Shown: positions 47,297 to 59,055 of the stretch, piece after piece
Layout: every line of letters starts with the position of its first letter
How positions within the stretch are numbered: position 1 is the stretch's first letter
From: Pseudisothecium myosuroides
Taxonomy: Eukaryota > Streptophyta > Bryopsida > Hypnales > Lembophyllaceae
DNA length: 64,000 nucleotides
Direction of reading: 5' to 3'
Assembly (NCBI GenBank): GCA_951799445.1
Contig: OX637291.1
Coordinates: 10,418,501 to 10,482,500, forward strand
Made by a program: the position numbers and the translations under genes
The notes under the pieces: generated by a model
Databases searched by the model: none
What the model saw: only the letters and a program-made list of their open reading frames with translations
What the model was told of the DNA's origin: nothing

Positions 47297-47709
47297 CAAC
47301 AACGCTAGCATGTGAGCTAGAAATGTAAGCCTACAAGCCTTGAGCCTAGGTGCATGTAGGTACTCTACAACATGACTAATGAAGGTGTTTATAACATATG
47401 TACTTATAATATAAGTATCCTATAACCATGGAAAGTGCTTATAACATAGGTACCTAAAACATAGAGACTTCTAATATAGGTGCCTATACTATAAATATTC
47501 TATAACCATGAAAGGTATCTATAATATAGACACCTATAATATAAATATTTTATAATCATGAAAGGTGTATAGCATAGATACCTATAATATAGGTACATAT
47601 AATATAAATATCCTACAAGGTGCCTATAATATAGGTACCTATAATATAGGAGCCTAGGCTCCTAGATTTATGGACTCGAGACTCTAGGCTCACATGCTAG
47701 CAACCGTGG
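47297..47709. mobile_element. 413-bp Mutator-like MITE rich in CCTATAATATAGG units
   Basis: The ends are inverted copies around GCTAGCATGTGAGC. A perfect 9-bp direct repeat TCATCTAGT flanks the element (47288-47296 and 47710-47718), the target size typical of Mutator-like elements. The interior consists of many short units such as CCTATAATATAGGTA, each nearly palindromic, giving a very low-complexity core. A related copy lies at 59056-59292. Confidence 0.7.
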
Positions 47710-47743
47710 TCATCTAGTAGTGGGATGTAATAGTCAAGCTTTA

Positions 47744-47885
47744 ATGGTAAAGAAAGAAAGTCTTGGAAATTTGAGTGTCAAAATAGAAACTAGGGCAAGG
47801 GCAAGTGGTAATAATTTATGATGCAGCTTTTCTTCTTAATTACTGGAATCCTCTTATAATTATGTGCATAATTATCCTGATGACC
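47744..47885 (+). repeat. Repeat shared with 58772-58915
   Basis: Both copies share AAGTCTTGG, then AATTTGAGT, then TCAAAATAGAAA, then TAGGGCA and an ACTGGAATC-like block in the same order. Both lie beside a copy of the Mutator-like element, which suggests an older composite repeat. Confidence 0.55.
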
Positions 47886-47919
47886 GTTTTTGTGACATCG
47901 GGTTGTGACCATCTGTACT

Positions 47920-48310
47920 TCATATAATGATTTGATAAGGATGCGTTTCCTCATGCCAAACTTATGAAGAAGCTGGCCAGGAAGTGAACAAGGTCAGCAA
48001 GGGTACATTTTCATTTTTGAACAGCAATTGATGGAGATTGTCTGACTTCTTGAGAAGAATTTTGTATGTGGCTTGTTCTGGGGCTATGAGGATGTCAAAA
48101 TATACAGTTTCTTAGTTCAAAACCCAAAAAATATTGCATGAATGTGAAGCCATTTGGAGTTTTGGATGGTATGGTTTTAGCCTTAAGTGTTGGTTTCATT
48201 GGTGTGCGAGGCTGGTCTGCTGTCAAGAATGGATGCATGTCATTGTTTATTGTTTCAGCTTGTAGGAATCATTTGTTGTCCCTCTAAGTCTCATGACATT
48301 TTTTGGAACC
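47920..48310 (+). pseudogene. Duplicated 3' end of the TMEM70-like gene
   Basis: This region matches 45703-46057. It retains the last codons (DKDAFPHAKLMKKLARK, then a stop) and the following 3' untranslated region, including GAACAGCAATTGATGGAGAT and GAAGCCATTTGGAGTTTTGG. Upstream exons are absent, so it is a truncated fragment, not a gene. It has drifted by substitutions and small indels. Confidence 0.8.
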
Positions 48311-50007
48311 TGGAAGCTGGCGTGCATAGATTGATCATAGAGATGATTTGTCTCATGTTTACGGGTGTAAGACCTATACAAGTCACAGTTTTACTTCAAA
48401 ATTGGGATCAATATCCATCTTCATTCTACATCTTCCAAATTAAGACAATGTATCTTCTTTCTTTCCCTTGCAAACACCACTATGGCCTTTACAATGTGCA
48501 ATATCATCTGTTCATACTCTCTAACTGAAGTTCTTGTATTAGTTTTCTTACATTTATATAAAATGGATTTTTGGAACTCCTATTTGCAAGTATTCTATAG
48601 ATGCACATTCCATGATGCAAACCAAGGTTTCTAAGGATGGCCCCTTTCAAAATTGACAATGAAGGCAAAACTATGGGAATAAAAAAATAGTTCAATGATA
48701 TACGGAGTAATATGCTTCCCTCCAACTCAAATTTGCCATCTTCTTATTGTATCTCCATGTACCTTACCCTCTAAGGGACTAAAGTATGTCTTGAGAAAAA
48801 AAATTCAAAAGACTCTACTCTATTAGTGCTTTTAGCAAAAATGCACTTTTTACACGTTACTTAACAACTTCATAGAACACTAGCTTTGGGAAGGTTCAAA
48901 TCCAAGGCAACGCTCATATTAAAAAGTAGTTTTGGGACAAATTGTTGAAAAATAATTCTAAAAATAAATGGCAATTTTAAGAAAATTAATCTTACAATAA
49001 AAATGCAATCGGCCAAAGAAAAGAGATGACAAAATTTTGAAATATTTATCTTTCAAAAAATATATGATATGCCAAAGAAATAATATTGGCCAAAAAATTC
49101 TATTCTTAGCATCTATTGAACCTCATTTTTTGGAAAGAAAGAAATATTTGATAGAGAAATGGCAACCTTGCCCCAAACTTATGGAGACTTAGTAAATAGA
49201 GGATTATAAGATGACACTTAGCAATTGAAGTCAATGATTGATTGACTCTAGATTGGAGGAAATGAGGCTTTGCAAAAAACAAGCTACATCTACAATTAAG
49301 TAAAATGTAGATTCATCTCAAAACCATCATTCTAACAAAGACCATCTTGGTACAAGACATCTTAGTTAAAGATCTAACTTAACAAGCATGCATTGGGAAA
49401 GAGAATGTACTCAACATCAAGTGTTGCTCTCACAAGTATAAGCCTCCTTTCACACAGAAAAAGGAACTCAACATTCTCCAATACCTATTAGTCATTACTC
49501 CATAAAATAACCAATGTAAATGCCCTATTGAGCTTCAACTAGAACTCAAAACATTCCTCTAACTTCTAGAGATCGAAGCTAAAAAATTCACAATACTCAA
49601 CACATTGGGCAAGGGATGCCAAATTAGAAAATTTGTCATCATACAAGTAAAGCACATACATCCATAATCAACAATGTCCAAAATGCAACACCTACATATG
49701 GACCAAAAAGTCTCACTAAAATTCAAATATTGATTACACAAGATATACACAATCAAAACATGAAAGTCTATGAGAGCTTAGTGTTGATATTTGGTACACC
49801 TAGAGACAATACTTTGAATATTCATAACTTTTTCATCCACGGTCCAAATAATGCATATAATGCATGCTAAAGTCCACTTGAATCCTTGTTCATTCATTTG
49901 TCATTAAAATCCAAAAATAATAATTTATGTCTCACAATGATAATTAACTCAGTTCTAATCAGTGACGATTTGAGGCGCATCCCTAAGACCTAAAAGGCAA
50001 CATGGAA

Positions 50008-53000
50008 CTAGCTATCTAGCTGACTTTTAGTGACAAAGAACTCGAGATATCCAGGAGGAACGGAAAGTCCGGTGCCAAACTCACGAAAAAATTGGCCGCC
50101 GGTAACAATGAGATCCCCCTTGCCAAGGCTTGTCATCAAATCATCATGCAAATCTTCGCTGGGCCCGGACACGATTAGCTGCCCCCTGACCTATTTTCAA
50201 AACATAGTTACAGATGAATCAACAAAAAATTCAAAACTGTGAGCAGCAACTCAAGTGCAAATGGTCAACAAGCCATCATGTAGCATGAAGTGCGAGGGCT
50301 AAAACCATGAAACCCCAAAAGCAAATCACAAGGAATCATCAAAAGGACAACAATCAGGTCTTACATCAACGCATCCGCGTTCCCTAGCAATACCCCAAAT
50401 CGTTTTCTCCATTTCATCTTCGCCAAGAGTTCCGATATCGATATCTTCGCTCTTGTTGGCTCTGCCCTTCTGTACATTAAACACACCCTTACTGATAAAA
50501 TCTAAGAATCAACTTGCAACCAACATCAATTTTACCAATACGTAACTTCCAGTAGGGACAAATCAAGATCACTCCTAGTAGCCACTGCATTCAATGCGGA
50601 CTCAAACATACAACCTCAATTCCAAGGTTCGCACCAATTGCATAGCCTCACAATTTATGAACATGCTAGAGGAAAAAAACACTTGGGAGACAAGGTCAAA
50701 GTCGTGGAATTACCAGGAACCTATACGGGCCAGGGTATTCGACACTTGCTCTGACGATTTTGTAGCCCATATGCCCGAGGGAGCGAGACACATGGACCAG
50801 CTGCCACTCTCCCAGTGAGCATCGATTCTCAGGACACACAACGACTTCGGTAGAACTGAAACCCTCCCAAGATTCCTTCCTCAGGTGTACACGAATGTTT
50901 GATGAGTCGCGAGGAAGTGCCAAATCCATAGACTTCAGATTATGCAGACGTCTATTCAAGTGGGTATTCAAGTGGGAAAACTCTTCAGCTGCAACTCTGT
51001 GAACAACTATCAAAAAAGGTCTAGCAGATATTCCAAAATATTCCCTATTATGTCGAAGTTCCCACAACAAGGTACCCATTCTTGCGGCTTCCCGAGTACC
51101 CAGTCCTACGCCTTTCCCGTAAATGACACACTCCACTCGACCCTCATGAGTCCAACATCCTGCTGAGATAACCCGAAAATTCGTCGCAACCAAGAGTTTA
51201 GAAAGATTCCTAAGGAGACTTGCACTCCATTTAGCAACGACCTCTACAACATGCATTTGCATAATAGTATTTCTATTGATAGATGTCCCCAGACTCTCAC
51301 TAATGCATTTTGTCTTTACTGCCAAGTTTAGAGCCTGCGCATTGTAGACAACATTCTGATTAGTAATCTTTAATCTATCATTCCAAATGACTCAGGAACA
51401 TTCTACAAAGTCTAAAACACAACAGTGCAAACAAGAAATGGAAGATTGGGCAATCTTCATGCTAACCTTTGTGATATTCGCAATAGACTTGTCATCCGCA
51501 ACCTTCCTTCCTTTGCAATCAGTCACCTCAAAATCTGTAGCTCAACATGCCAATGATAAATGTTAAGATACAAAAGTTTCAAAGAATCCTCCATAAATGG
51601 GCAATTTCGTTAAAATGGCAATATTTTTTTAAAATGGCATAAAAACAATTCAGAATGGCCATTTTGAAATCTATACCTGTCCTGGATGGTTCAGAACGGC
51701 CGTTCTAAAATCTATATTTGTCCTAGATGGTGAAAATGGCACACTGTCGAAGTGGCACTTGGAATACCGCCATTATAACCAAATTGCCCATATAAAGAGT
51801 CCTCAAAGAATCCTCACTAACATATTGATAAGGCAACCACAATAGAATTTGAAGTTAACAATAACTGGCATGATGGTGTAAAAACACAACTCACACTGCG
51901 TAATCATTAATGTTGAAGATGAGTCAGAAGTCTTCAAGATTGATAGGTCCATATCCATCAATTCTTGCATGACTTCAAGCAAAGTCAAAGCTCGAGGATT
52001 GTTCCATTGTTCAACCTGCATCCATATTGGGTATTGTTCAACAAAACACGTTTAGTCATAAACTTAATTACAAAACTAGTTTACTCATATTGTGAGACAT
52101 GATGGAACACCTCACTTCCGTTCCTCTATTAAAGTTTAATAGATTTACATCAATATCAAAAGAGAGTGCATTAAATTTTACAAGCCATTGAATGTCTCAC
52201 AAAAAATCAAAAGAGATAATGAAGTTAGAATCAAATTCTCATCATGGGAATACAATAGGGAACCCAACAAATGAATTTCAAAAGTTCAACACACAATTTT
52301 GTGAGCCACAATGTTGATATATCAACAACCATGGACACTTAGATACTATCTGTGACTCTATACTACAAATAAATAATGCTAAAAAAAACATGACCACAAA
52401 AGATAGTGATCAAATGAAACAAACAAGCTAAACAATAAGCAATCCAAACTTGCACAAACTAAAACTCCAAAACAAGCACAATCGATAATGAGGGACTTAT
52501 GCCGCAAGTTCCCAAAACAAAACAAAACAACACAAACTCTACATCACTAACTCCTCACAAACTCACTATAAAGTAAATTCAAACCATAGGACTTAGTCCA
52601 ACTCCACCAAATGTAAAACAACAAGAATAATGATTTCCCCCAAACGATCCTAAAAACCTAGTTACAAGAGTTCGAAAAATGGAAAAGCCTTTATCGAAAA
52701 AGATGTGAAAATGAACAATCTAAAAATAAATCTCAAAAATTCAATCACCCATCACCTATTCAAATGAAGCACTACTAAATTGGACAAGCTTGTCACTAAC
52801 ATACCTTCACAATACTTGCACCTCCTTCTAAGTTGTTGTTGATGACAACATTCATAGAATTAGGACTTATCTTGAGCTCTAGGGCCATGCATATGACTGA
52901 AAAGCTTGGCCTCTCCAATGGATCAGAATGCCAACAACCAACTATGATGTCTCTCAAAAACTCAGGCAATTCATGAGGCAATTGCGGACGTCGACCTTGC

Positions 53001-53968
53001 AAAATTTGGAATATCGTATCTTTACCTCCAAGGCCATCATATGGAATGCAACCTGTTACAATCTCATAGCAGGTCATGCCATAGCTATACACATCCGACG
53101 CACGTGTAAATCGAATTTCCGCACTAGGCACTCTATCCTTAACCTTCGCAAGTATTTCAGGTGGCATCCAAGACCGGGTCCCCAATACTCCCACAGAGCA
53201 CTCAAAATCAGCAACAACTGATCCTATCCTCGCCACTTGGCCAAGAGGAGCAACAAGGCTCATGTCTTCTCCAAATTCTCCCCACACAAGCACATTCGAA
53301 GCTTTCAAATCACGATGTAGTATATCATGCTTGTTGTGCAACGTGTCCATATCCTTAGCAATACTCAACATCAAGTGAATGGCTTCCTCAATTGGGAAAG
53401 GGCCTCGTGTACTGCGCTCTTGTTTCATTCGGCGATCAATCAAGAGACGCAAGTCTCCCCAACGCCGATACATTACAAACGCAAATCGTCCCCGCAACCT
53501 CTTATCACGTAACACCGTTCCTCCCAAAATTGTAATCAGCGGCAAATCAAATAAATGTTTGTACTTGGAACGAGCAGACAACATTCCAATGGGCCATTGC
53601 GCTTGGAAAGCTTCGAGAGGAACATCTCCCTTCATCACCTTCACCACCAGATTGAAAGGACCATCACGTGTGTTGCGAGCTTCATAAATGTCGGCTTGAG
53701 CTCCTCCGCTGATTTTCTCACCCACCTCAAGTGCCTCAAAGTCCGTGAAGAAACGACCCCATTGAGGATCTCCTTTTAGCAAAGCAAAGCATTTATAGTT
53801 GGTCTCAGCTGACCACTCCGAATCAGTTGTGGAATAATCCAGTTGGCTCCAGTGACGAGCTTTCGAGGACTCCATCTCCATTTCAGTCTGAGAAATGAAA
53901 TGGCTTGTCCGTTCAGAGGAAGGCACACTTGAAGAAGAAGAGCTCGCCATGTTCTGCACAGAATCCAT
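50008..53968 (-). CDS. Protein kinase with unrecognised C-terminal region
   Basis: Six exons in transcript order: 53968-52805, 52015-51895, 51534-51467, 51355-50714, 50469-50365, 50190-50008. They give 760 aa. The N-terminus is Ser-rich. The kinase domain (about 80-365) has a glycine loop GEKISGGAQADIYEA, the ATP-binding Lys in VVKVMK (about 109), a catalytic loop HRDLKASNVL (about 217-226), DFE in place of DFG (about 253-255), PPE for APE, and SDVYSYGMTCYEIVTG, as in plant TKL or receptor-like cytoplasmic kinases. The Asp of DFE is kept, so activity is possible. The last 370 residues (for example VVEVVAKWSASLLRNLSKLL, EAARMGTLLWELRHNREYFG, KGDLIVTGGQFFREFGTGLS) match nothing I know. Exon 3 has two possible acceptors, differing by six bases. 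Confidence 0.82.
51598..51790. mobile_element. 193-bp MITE in kinase intron 2
   Basis: The ends are TGGGCAATTTCGTTA and, on the other strand, TGGGCAATTTGGTTA, an inverted pair. The interior has two related blocks ending in GTCCTGGATGGT and GTCCTAGATGGT. Flanks read CATAAA and TATAAA, a possible short target duplication. The superfamily is unclear. Confidence 0.6.
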
Positions 53969-56222
53969 TCCAAGGAAACCGTCTTTCTACCTTCCTGCCT
54001 TCACAATTGGCTGCGTAGGTTTAGAGTAGGACTTCCCAATACAGCTTAGAATCAAGCGTGACTAGATGGCGGCTTCGGCAAGGTTTGACCTGCAACCCCA
54101 ACTTCTGCGCAAATGCAGAGGAATTGACGGTGTGAAATCTAGATTAATGAAAAGCACTGAACTTCGCAAACTCAAGAAATGGTTTTACTACATCAAGATG
54201 AAATCGATGCAAGCAGATAAACGCGTGATATCGGACACAACACGAATAATCATACGAAGAAAAGAGGCAATAGCAGGTTTCGAAATTCCACACACCAAAC
54301 TCTCCGCAAATGCAAAAGAAGTTTGGTAATTTTGAAGAACTCGACTAAGGATGGGGGAGTGAACGTTGAGAACTCGAGAAATGATTTCAGAAAAAAGAAA
54401 CTAAACAGGTGAAATCCGCTACAACTCAAACCAACATTCGATGATCAAAAGAGCCCATTGCTGGCTTCAAAATTCCACAACAACAAGACTTCAGGAGCAC
54501 AGTCATGGCCATTCGCAACAAGCAGGGAGGACGTCAGATCCATCAGTTCCAGAAAATGCACAGAAGTAATTCCATTCTCAGCCCGGACAGGTACGGTAAT
54601 TCATTCATTTAGCTTTCAATCAAAACACAAGAGATTGACACCCTAAGGAAACCTAAATAGCTCAATTACGGTACTACCGATAGTGTAGAAACATTGGGAG
54701 CTGAGCACGACCTTCAAACCAACACGTTGTGAATCGGCTCAAGGAAAAGCTCCTTTATCGCAAGCAGCTGCACTCGAGAACTCGAGAAATGGTCTCCGAA
54801 AAATGCAGCGAAGCAGGTAAAGTTCGCTACTGCTCAAATGAACACACGATCAAAGAGTCCATTGCTGGCCTCAAAATTTTCCAATAACAGGACTCCAATG
54901 GCACTGTGGCGATCTTTGGCCACAAGATGACGTCAGATCCACGGGCTCAGAAAATGCAAAGAAGAAATTCCATTATCAACCAAGCCCATAGTTCTCCTTC
55001 ATTTGGCTCTCAAGCCAGATCCATTATTTGACCAGTGTAATGAGCCTTAAATAGCTCAATTATGGTACCACCGACAGTGGACATATTTTGCGAGCTCAGC
55101 AAGACTTCAGATCCAACACTTTCAGAAAACGCAACAAGAAATTCCATCAATTCTCAACCAAGCTGACAGTTCTCCTTCATTGTCTTCCAAACAAGCTTCA
55201 TCTGATAAATCGAATGAACCCTAAATAGCTCAATTATGGTATTACCGACAGAGTGCATAGACTGGGAGCTGATTAAGACTTCAGATCCAACCACCAAAGA
55301 TTCAAGGCAGGAGATGCAAGGAACAAGCGCACAGCAACCCCAGACAGCAGTGAGTTCGACTTGTACCTGGATATGCAAGTCGAGTTCGACATCTCCTTTA
55401 CGCGCACCCCAGTAGTCCAGCAGCCACCCGACCACTCCAGCTTACCCAAAAGTTGAGTCGTAATACCTCCAAACAGCAACGCCAGATCAATACCAAAAGC
55501 AGGCAGCGTAGTTCGACGCTTCCAATTCCACCGACCACTACAAAGGCCAACGAAGAACCTCCCAGCGGCGATTAGCTTCGATAGAAAGCACGAGCAGTAG
55601 CTAACGTGGAAGAGAGAGCAGCAGCTTCGTTGATCGAACCCTCGTTGAAATAGTCGACGAAGCGTGTGCAGAAGGACGCGGTAATGACGAAGCAGGGTAT
55701 CCACGAATCCGACGTTGTCGCCGGGAATCCCTGGACGTGCCTCAGAATACGCTCTCTGCGCAGGCATCTTTTTGCAAGCACTGTTTGATCCTGGAAAGTC
55801 GTTGCTGTATCTGCAAGGAAAGTGCCTCTGAGCGTCCCTCAGTCGCAATGGAAACTCTCAGTTTTCAGACTTTCTGATCCGTTGAGAAGGATGAGTTCTT
55901 CTGTTTTCCCCTGTGGCCTTGTGGAATTTTTCTGGAGCTGTTTTCGGATGAGATCTTGCTTTGGCCTTATTCCTTAAAATTTTGGGAAGCTCAACCTTGG
56001 ATGCAACATGGTGGGAAATTCTGAGTCTACCGACATCTAAGGGAAGGGATACTAACCGTACTAATACTGTTAGGAAGATTATCCCACTGGACAGCAGCTA
56101 AGCATGGTTCCTATTATGAAATTGCCAATTTTTTTAAGTCAATTGAAAGAGGATTCTAGATTCTCTTAGCTGGTGTTTTTAGACATTATATGAATAAATT
56201 ATGAATTATCAAAGTGTTGTCC
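53969..56222. other. Kinase upstream region with tandem duplications
   Basis: It holds a series of diverged tandem copies at 54366-55290 and a relatively GC-richer stretch at about 55.5-55.85 kb. Minus-strand open frames in that stretch (up to 191 codons, 55273-55848) match nothing I know and conflict with each other. The stretch might be a distant 5' leader of the kinase gene. Confidence 0.5.
54366..55290 (+). repeat. Tandem duplication, units of about 400 bp, 2.5 copies
   Basis: Copy 1 starts near 54366 and copy 2 near 54775 (both AGAACTCGAGAAATG, then CCATTGCTGGC, then TCAAAATT, then GACGTCAGATCCA). The block TAAATAGCTCAATTA with a TACCGA stretch appears at 54654, 55047 and 55213, showing a third partial copy. 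It lies upstream of the kinase gene. Confidence 0.7.
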
Positions 56223-57083
56223 TTAATCCCTAAAGAAGGACCAAACATCGCTTTTTGGCAACATAGAAAACTTTGGGCAGCTCACTAAGAATTGAATTTT
56301 CGTTTTTTTCTTTCAAATTTTTACACACCATGTGGTTGAGGAGTAGCTTCAAGCACAACATTTTTTGTAACTAGTGACTACATGGTTAAAAAGTTATTGT
56401 ATAATATGTAATTTCTTTTATAGCCCAGGCTCTTAAAAAAATTACTAATTTTGAAAAACTAAAGTTTGAAATTGGTTTCTTGATTTATACACACGTGGAA
56501 AGCTTTGAATCATTCCATTTTGATTAATGAGATGAAATTTATGAGGAGTTTTAGTTTGCAAATAGTTATAGAATCTCTACTCTAAAATAAACTTTGAAGT
56601 CCTTTACTTAATTCAATTTTCAATGTTTTTGAAGAAAAAATAAATTATAGGATGTAAATTGTTTATTACAACATTACAACCATTGGAATTAGAATTTTTC
56701 AATTTTATAACTAAATTCTTAACAATTTAGTGTTTTGAATCATTTTCTAATTCTTTCTACTCACTACTTTTTTTCTATATGTTGTATAATTCCATCTGAT
56801 CTGAAATTTTGGACATTTTTTTGTACAAATGTGACCTTGTGAAGTGAAGCTGCCTAGTTTTTCGCAAGGCCAAAAAAAAGATTTCTATCAATTCAAACGC
56901 TAACATCTTGCAATCTACTTGGTGAAAATTTCTGAAATTTTTTCCACATCTTCTCAAACCATCGTACTACGAGATCCTATGGTTACATTGTGTGAATGTT
57001 TTTCCAAAATTTAGTACTTATATTAGAAATAACAGTTTTAGAGCATATTAGTGAAAATATAGTTGAGAACCTCTAAGAGTTAA
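56223..57083. mobile_element. TTAA element, copy A (861 bp)
   Basis: TTAA occurs at both ends. The left end reads TCCCTAAAGAAGGACC after TTAA and the right end, on the other strand, CTCTTAGAGG. Long internal stretches match copies B and C: GTGGAAAGCTTTGAATCATT, then CTACTCTAAAATAAACTTTG, then TGACCTTGTGAAGTG, then GATCCTATGGTT. No transposase frame is present. Its right flank matches dispersed repeat REP-1. Confidence 0.75.
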
Positions 57084-57301
57084 CAAGAATTGTTAGCATG
57101 ACTTGTCAAGATGTCTATTGTCACTTGTTTTTTAATTAAGGTCCATTGTCACTTTTAAAGTAGAGATTTGGAGCCTCTCACATTGAAATTGCATAAGAAT
57201 GTCTCACGTTGTGGTAAAGTTCTAAATCTCAATTGAATTGGCTCTTGTATCCACATTTCTACAATAACCTTCACAAAAAAAAATCACACTCCTACATATG
57301 C
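57084..57301 (+). repeat. REP-1 copy, left piece, split by TTAA element B
   Basis: It matches 63272-63509 (TGACTTGTCAAGA, then CTATTGTCACTT, then TTGTATCCACATTTCTACAA, then TCACACTCCTACATAT). The match stops at the TTAA where element B begins and resumes after it at 58233. Confidence 0.75.
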
Positions 57302-58232
57302 TTAACCCCTAAAGGACCAACATGCCTTTTTTGGCAACATAAAAATTTTGGGCAAGTACGTGTAACTGGAGGTTTGCATATTTTGGGCTGAAATTTTTGT
57401 AAAAGGTGGGGACAAGGAATATCTTTCATATGCACCAAATTTCATGACATTTGGAAATACGAGTAAAAAGTTATGGCCTAATATGTTGTTTGTTTATCAA
57501 CTCGGGCAGTCCGAGCAGATCAGAAAAAATAATTTTTTTCAAAAATAAAAATTTGAAATTGGTTTATTAGATTTATATATACGTGGAAAGCTTTGAATCA
57601 TTCCATTCTAATCAATTAGTCAAACGTTATGAGGATTTTTAGTTTGCGAGCAGTTATAGATTGTCTACTCTAAAATAAACTTTGAAGTCATTTATTTCAC
57701 TCAATTTTCAATATTTTTCAAAAAAAAAAAATTGTAGGATGTAGATTGTTTATTATAACATTGCAACCATTAGGATTGACATTTTTCAATTCCATAATTA
57801 ACTTCTTAACAATTTTGTGTTTTGAACCATTCTCTACTTCTTTCTACTTACTATTTTTTTCCTATATATTGTACAATTCCAGATAATCTGAAAATTTTCA
57901 AGCATTTAGCCAACTTGCCCTGAAGAATGAATCCAAAGAAGCACAACCATTTTGGAAATTATTTCCTCATAATCTGACCTTGTGAAGTGCAGCTGCCCAG
58001 TTTTTTGCAGGGCCAAAAAAGGACCTTTGCCACTTCAAATGCTAATATCTTCCAATCTACATGATGGAAATTTCTGAATTTTTTTCCACATATTCTCAAA
58101 CCAGAGTACTACAAGATCCTATGGTTTTATATGTCCAAAAATGATATTTTTCAAAATTTTGGTACTTTTACTAGAAATGGCAGTTTTGGAGCATTTTTGG
58201 TGAGAACACAGTCAAGGAACTTTAGGGATTAA
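57302..58232. mobile_element. TTAA element, copy B (931 bp)
   Basis: TTAA lies at 57302-57305 and 58229-58232. The ends are CCCCTAAAGGACCAA and, on the other strand, TCCCTAAAGTTCC. It is inserted inside a REP-1 copy; the uninterrupted relative at 63.5 kb has one TTAA at that point. It is non-coding, with the internal sequence shared with copies A and C. The TTAA target and CCC/GGG termini suggest a piggyBac-type non-autonomous element. Confidence 0.85.
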
Positions 58233-58750
58233 AGTGAAACAAATATAATCTTCTACCTTATGGGATTCAAAGTTGAAGAGAAGGGAAAAAAAAAGCAATA
58301 GAATTTGGAGCATTTGGAGTTTTTGTCCCCTACTTGGACCATGTTGAAAATAGAATCATGGCATAATTATGCCATTGCAACATTGTTGAAGTAACCATAA
58401 ACTTTCAGTGTTCATTGCCAAAGTTAATTGCAACATTTTCAATGCATGTTCAAATTCAAAATTGTCGTGGGATGTATGATTTTACTACTTTGATGTTGGA
58501 GATCAAAGGCAAGAAAGACTTCATCTTGGCCAATGGCGTGCCTTTGATGACACCCATGATTCATCTCACTAATGGATTCCTCACATTCCTTGCTATAAAT
58601 GTAAGAGATTTCTTCTCTATTATTTACTTTGGTTCGCATTATGTTACTCAAATTGGAGCTTATTTGTGGAAAATAGAACAATGATGGATGTACATTTTTT
58701 TCAACTAGGCAATAGATTTGTGTTATTGAGTACATTATATCTAATGAGGA
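58233..58750 (+). repeat. REP-1 copy, right piece, with a conserved open stretch
   Basis: It matches 63510-63960. The shared part contains a readable stretch: FSMHVQIQNCRGMYDFTTL, then EIKGKKDFILANGVPLMTP. The other copy reads FSMHVQIQNCPGMHDFTTL and EIKGKKDFVLANSVPLMTP. The frame is short and broken upstream. It may be the remnant of an element's gene or a captured host fragment. Confidence 0.65.
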
Positions 58751-58771
58751 CACAAATGGTAGGGATCTAAT

Positions 58772-58915
58772 GGTTAAAATCTAATGGTCATGAATAAAAA
58801 GTCTTGGGAATTTGAGTATCAAAATAGAAATTAGGGCAGAGAAAAGTGGTTATAATTAATAACGCAACTCTTCTTCCTAAATACCGGAATCGTCTTCTAT
58901 CTATATAGTCATTCT
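58772..58915 (+). repeat. Repeat shared with 47744-47885
   Basis: See the copy at 47744-47885. The order of shared blocks is the same in both. Confidence 0.55.
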
Positions 58916-59055
58916 AGGTCTTCCTTGAGATTATGGAAATAAGAAGTTGGTTACCTATGATGATGCAAATTAATTGCAACCCTTTTAGACTTTCAATTGG
59001 TTTGACAAGTGATATCCACACAAATCCATCAAATTGCATACTTTGTAATTGAGAA

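Larger units (their letters stand above)
45766..50007. other. AT-rich intergenic region with degraded duplications
   Basis: It begins with the TMEM70-like 3' untranslated region. It then holds a Mutator-like miniature element (47297-47709), a repeat shared with 58772-58915 (47744-47885) and a decayed copy of the TMEM70-like 3' end (47920-48310). The rest (48.3-50.0 kb) is AT-rich without a supportable gene. Confidence 0.6.

Noticed and set aside
48885..48912. tRNA-like GGTTCAAATCC motif
   Set aside because: The bases around it do not form acceptor, D or anticodon arms.
54066..54329. 87-codon plus-strand frame just upstream of the kinase gene
   Set aside because: It lies about 100 bp from the kinase start on the opposite strand, is Lys/Arg-rich, and has no family resemblance or splice partners.
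55273..55848. 191-codon minus-strand frame and an overlapping 69-codon frame
   Set aside because: No recognisable motif, competing frames, and overlap with tandem-repeat DNA. It could be a 5' leader, but I cannot support a protein.
53969..55900. Idea that the kinase belongs to an NLR-type immune receptor of bryophytes
   Set aside because: The C-terminal exons lack P-loop, MHD or leucine-rich repeat motifs, so the NLR label is not supported.
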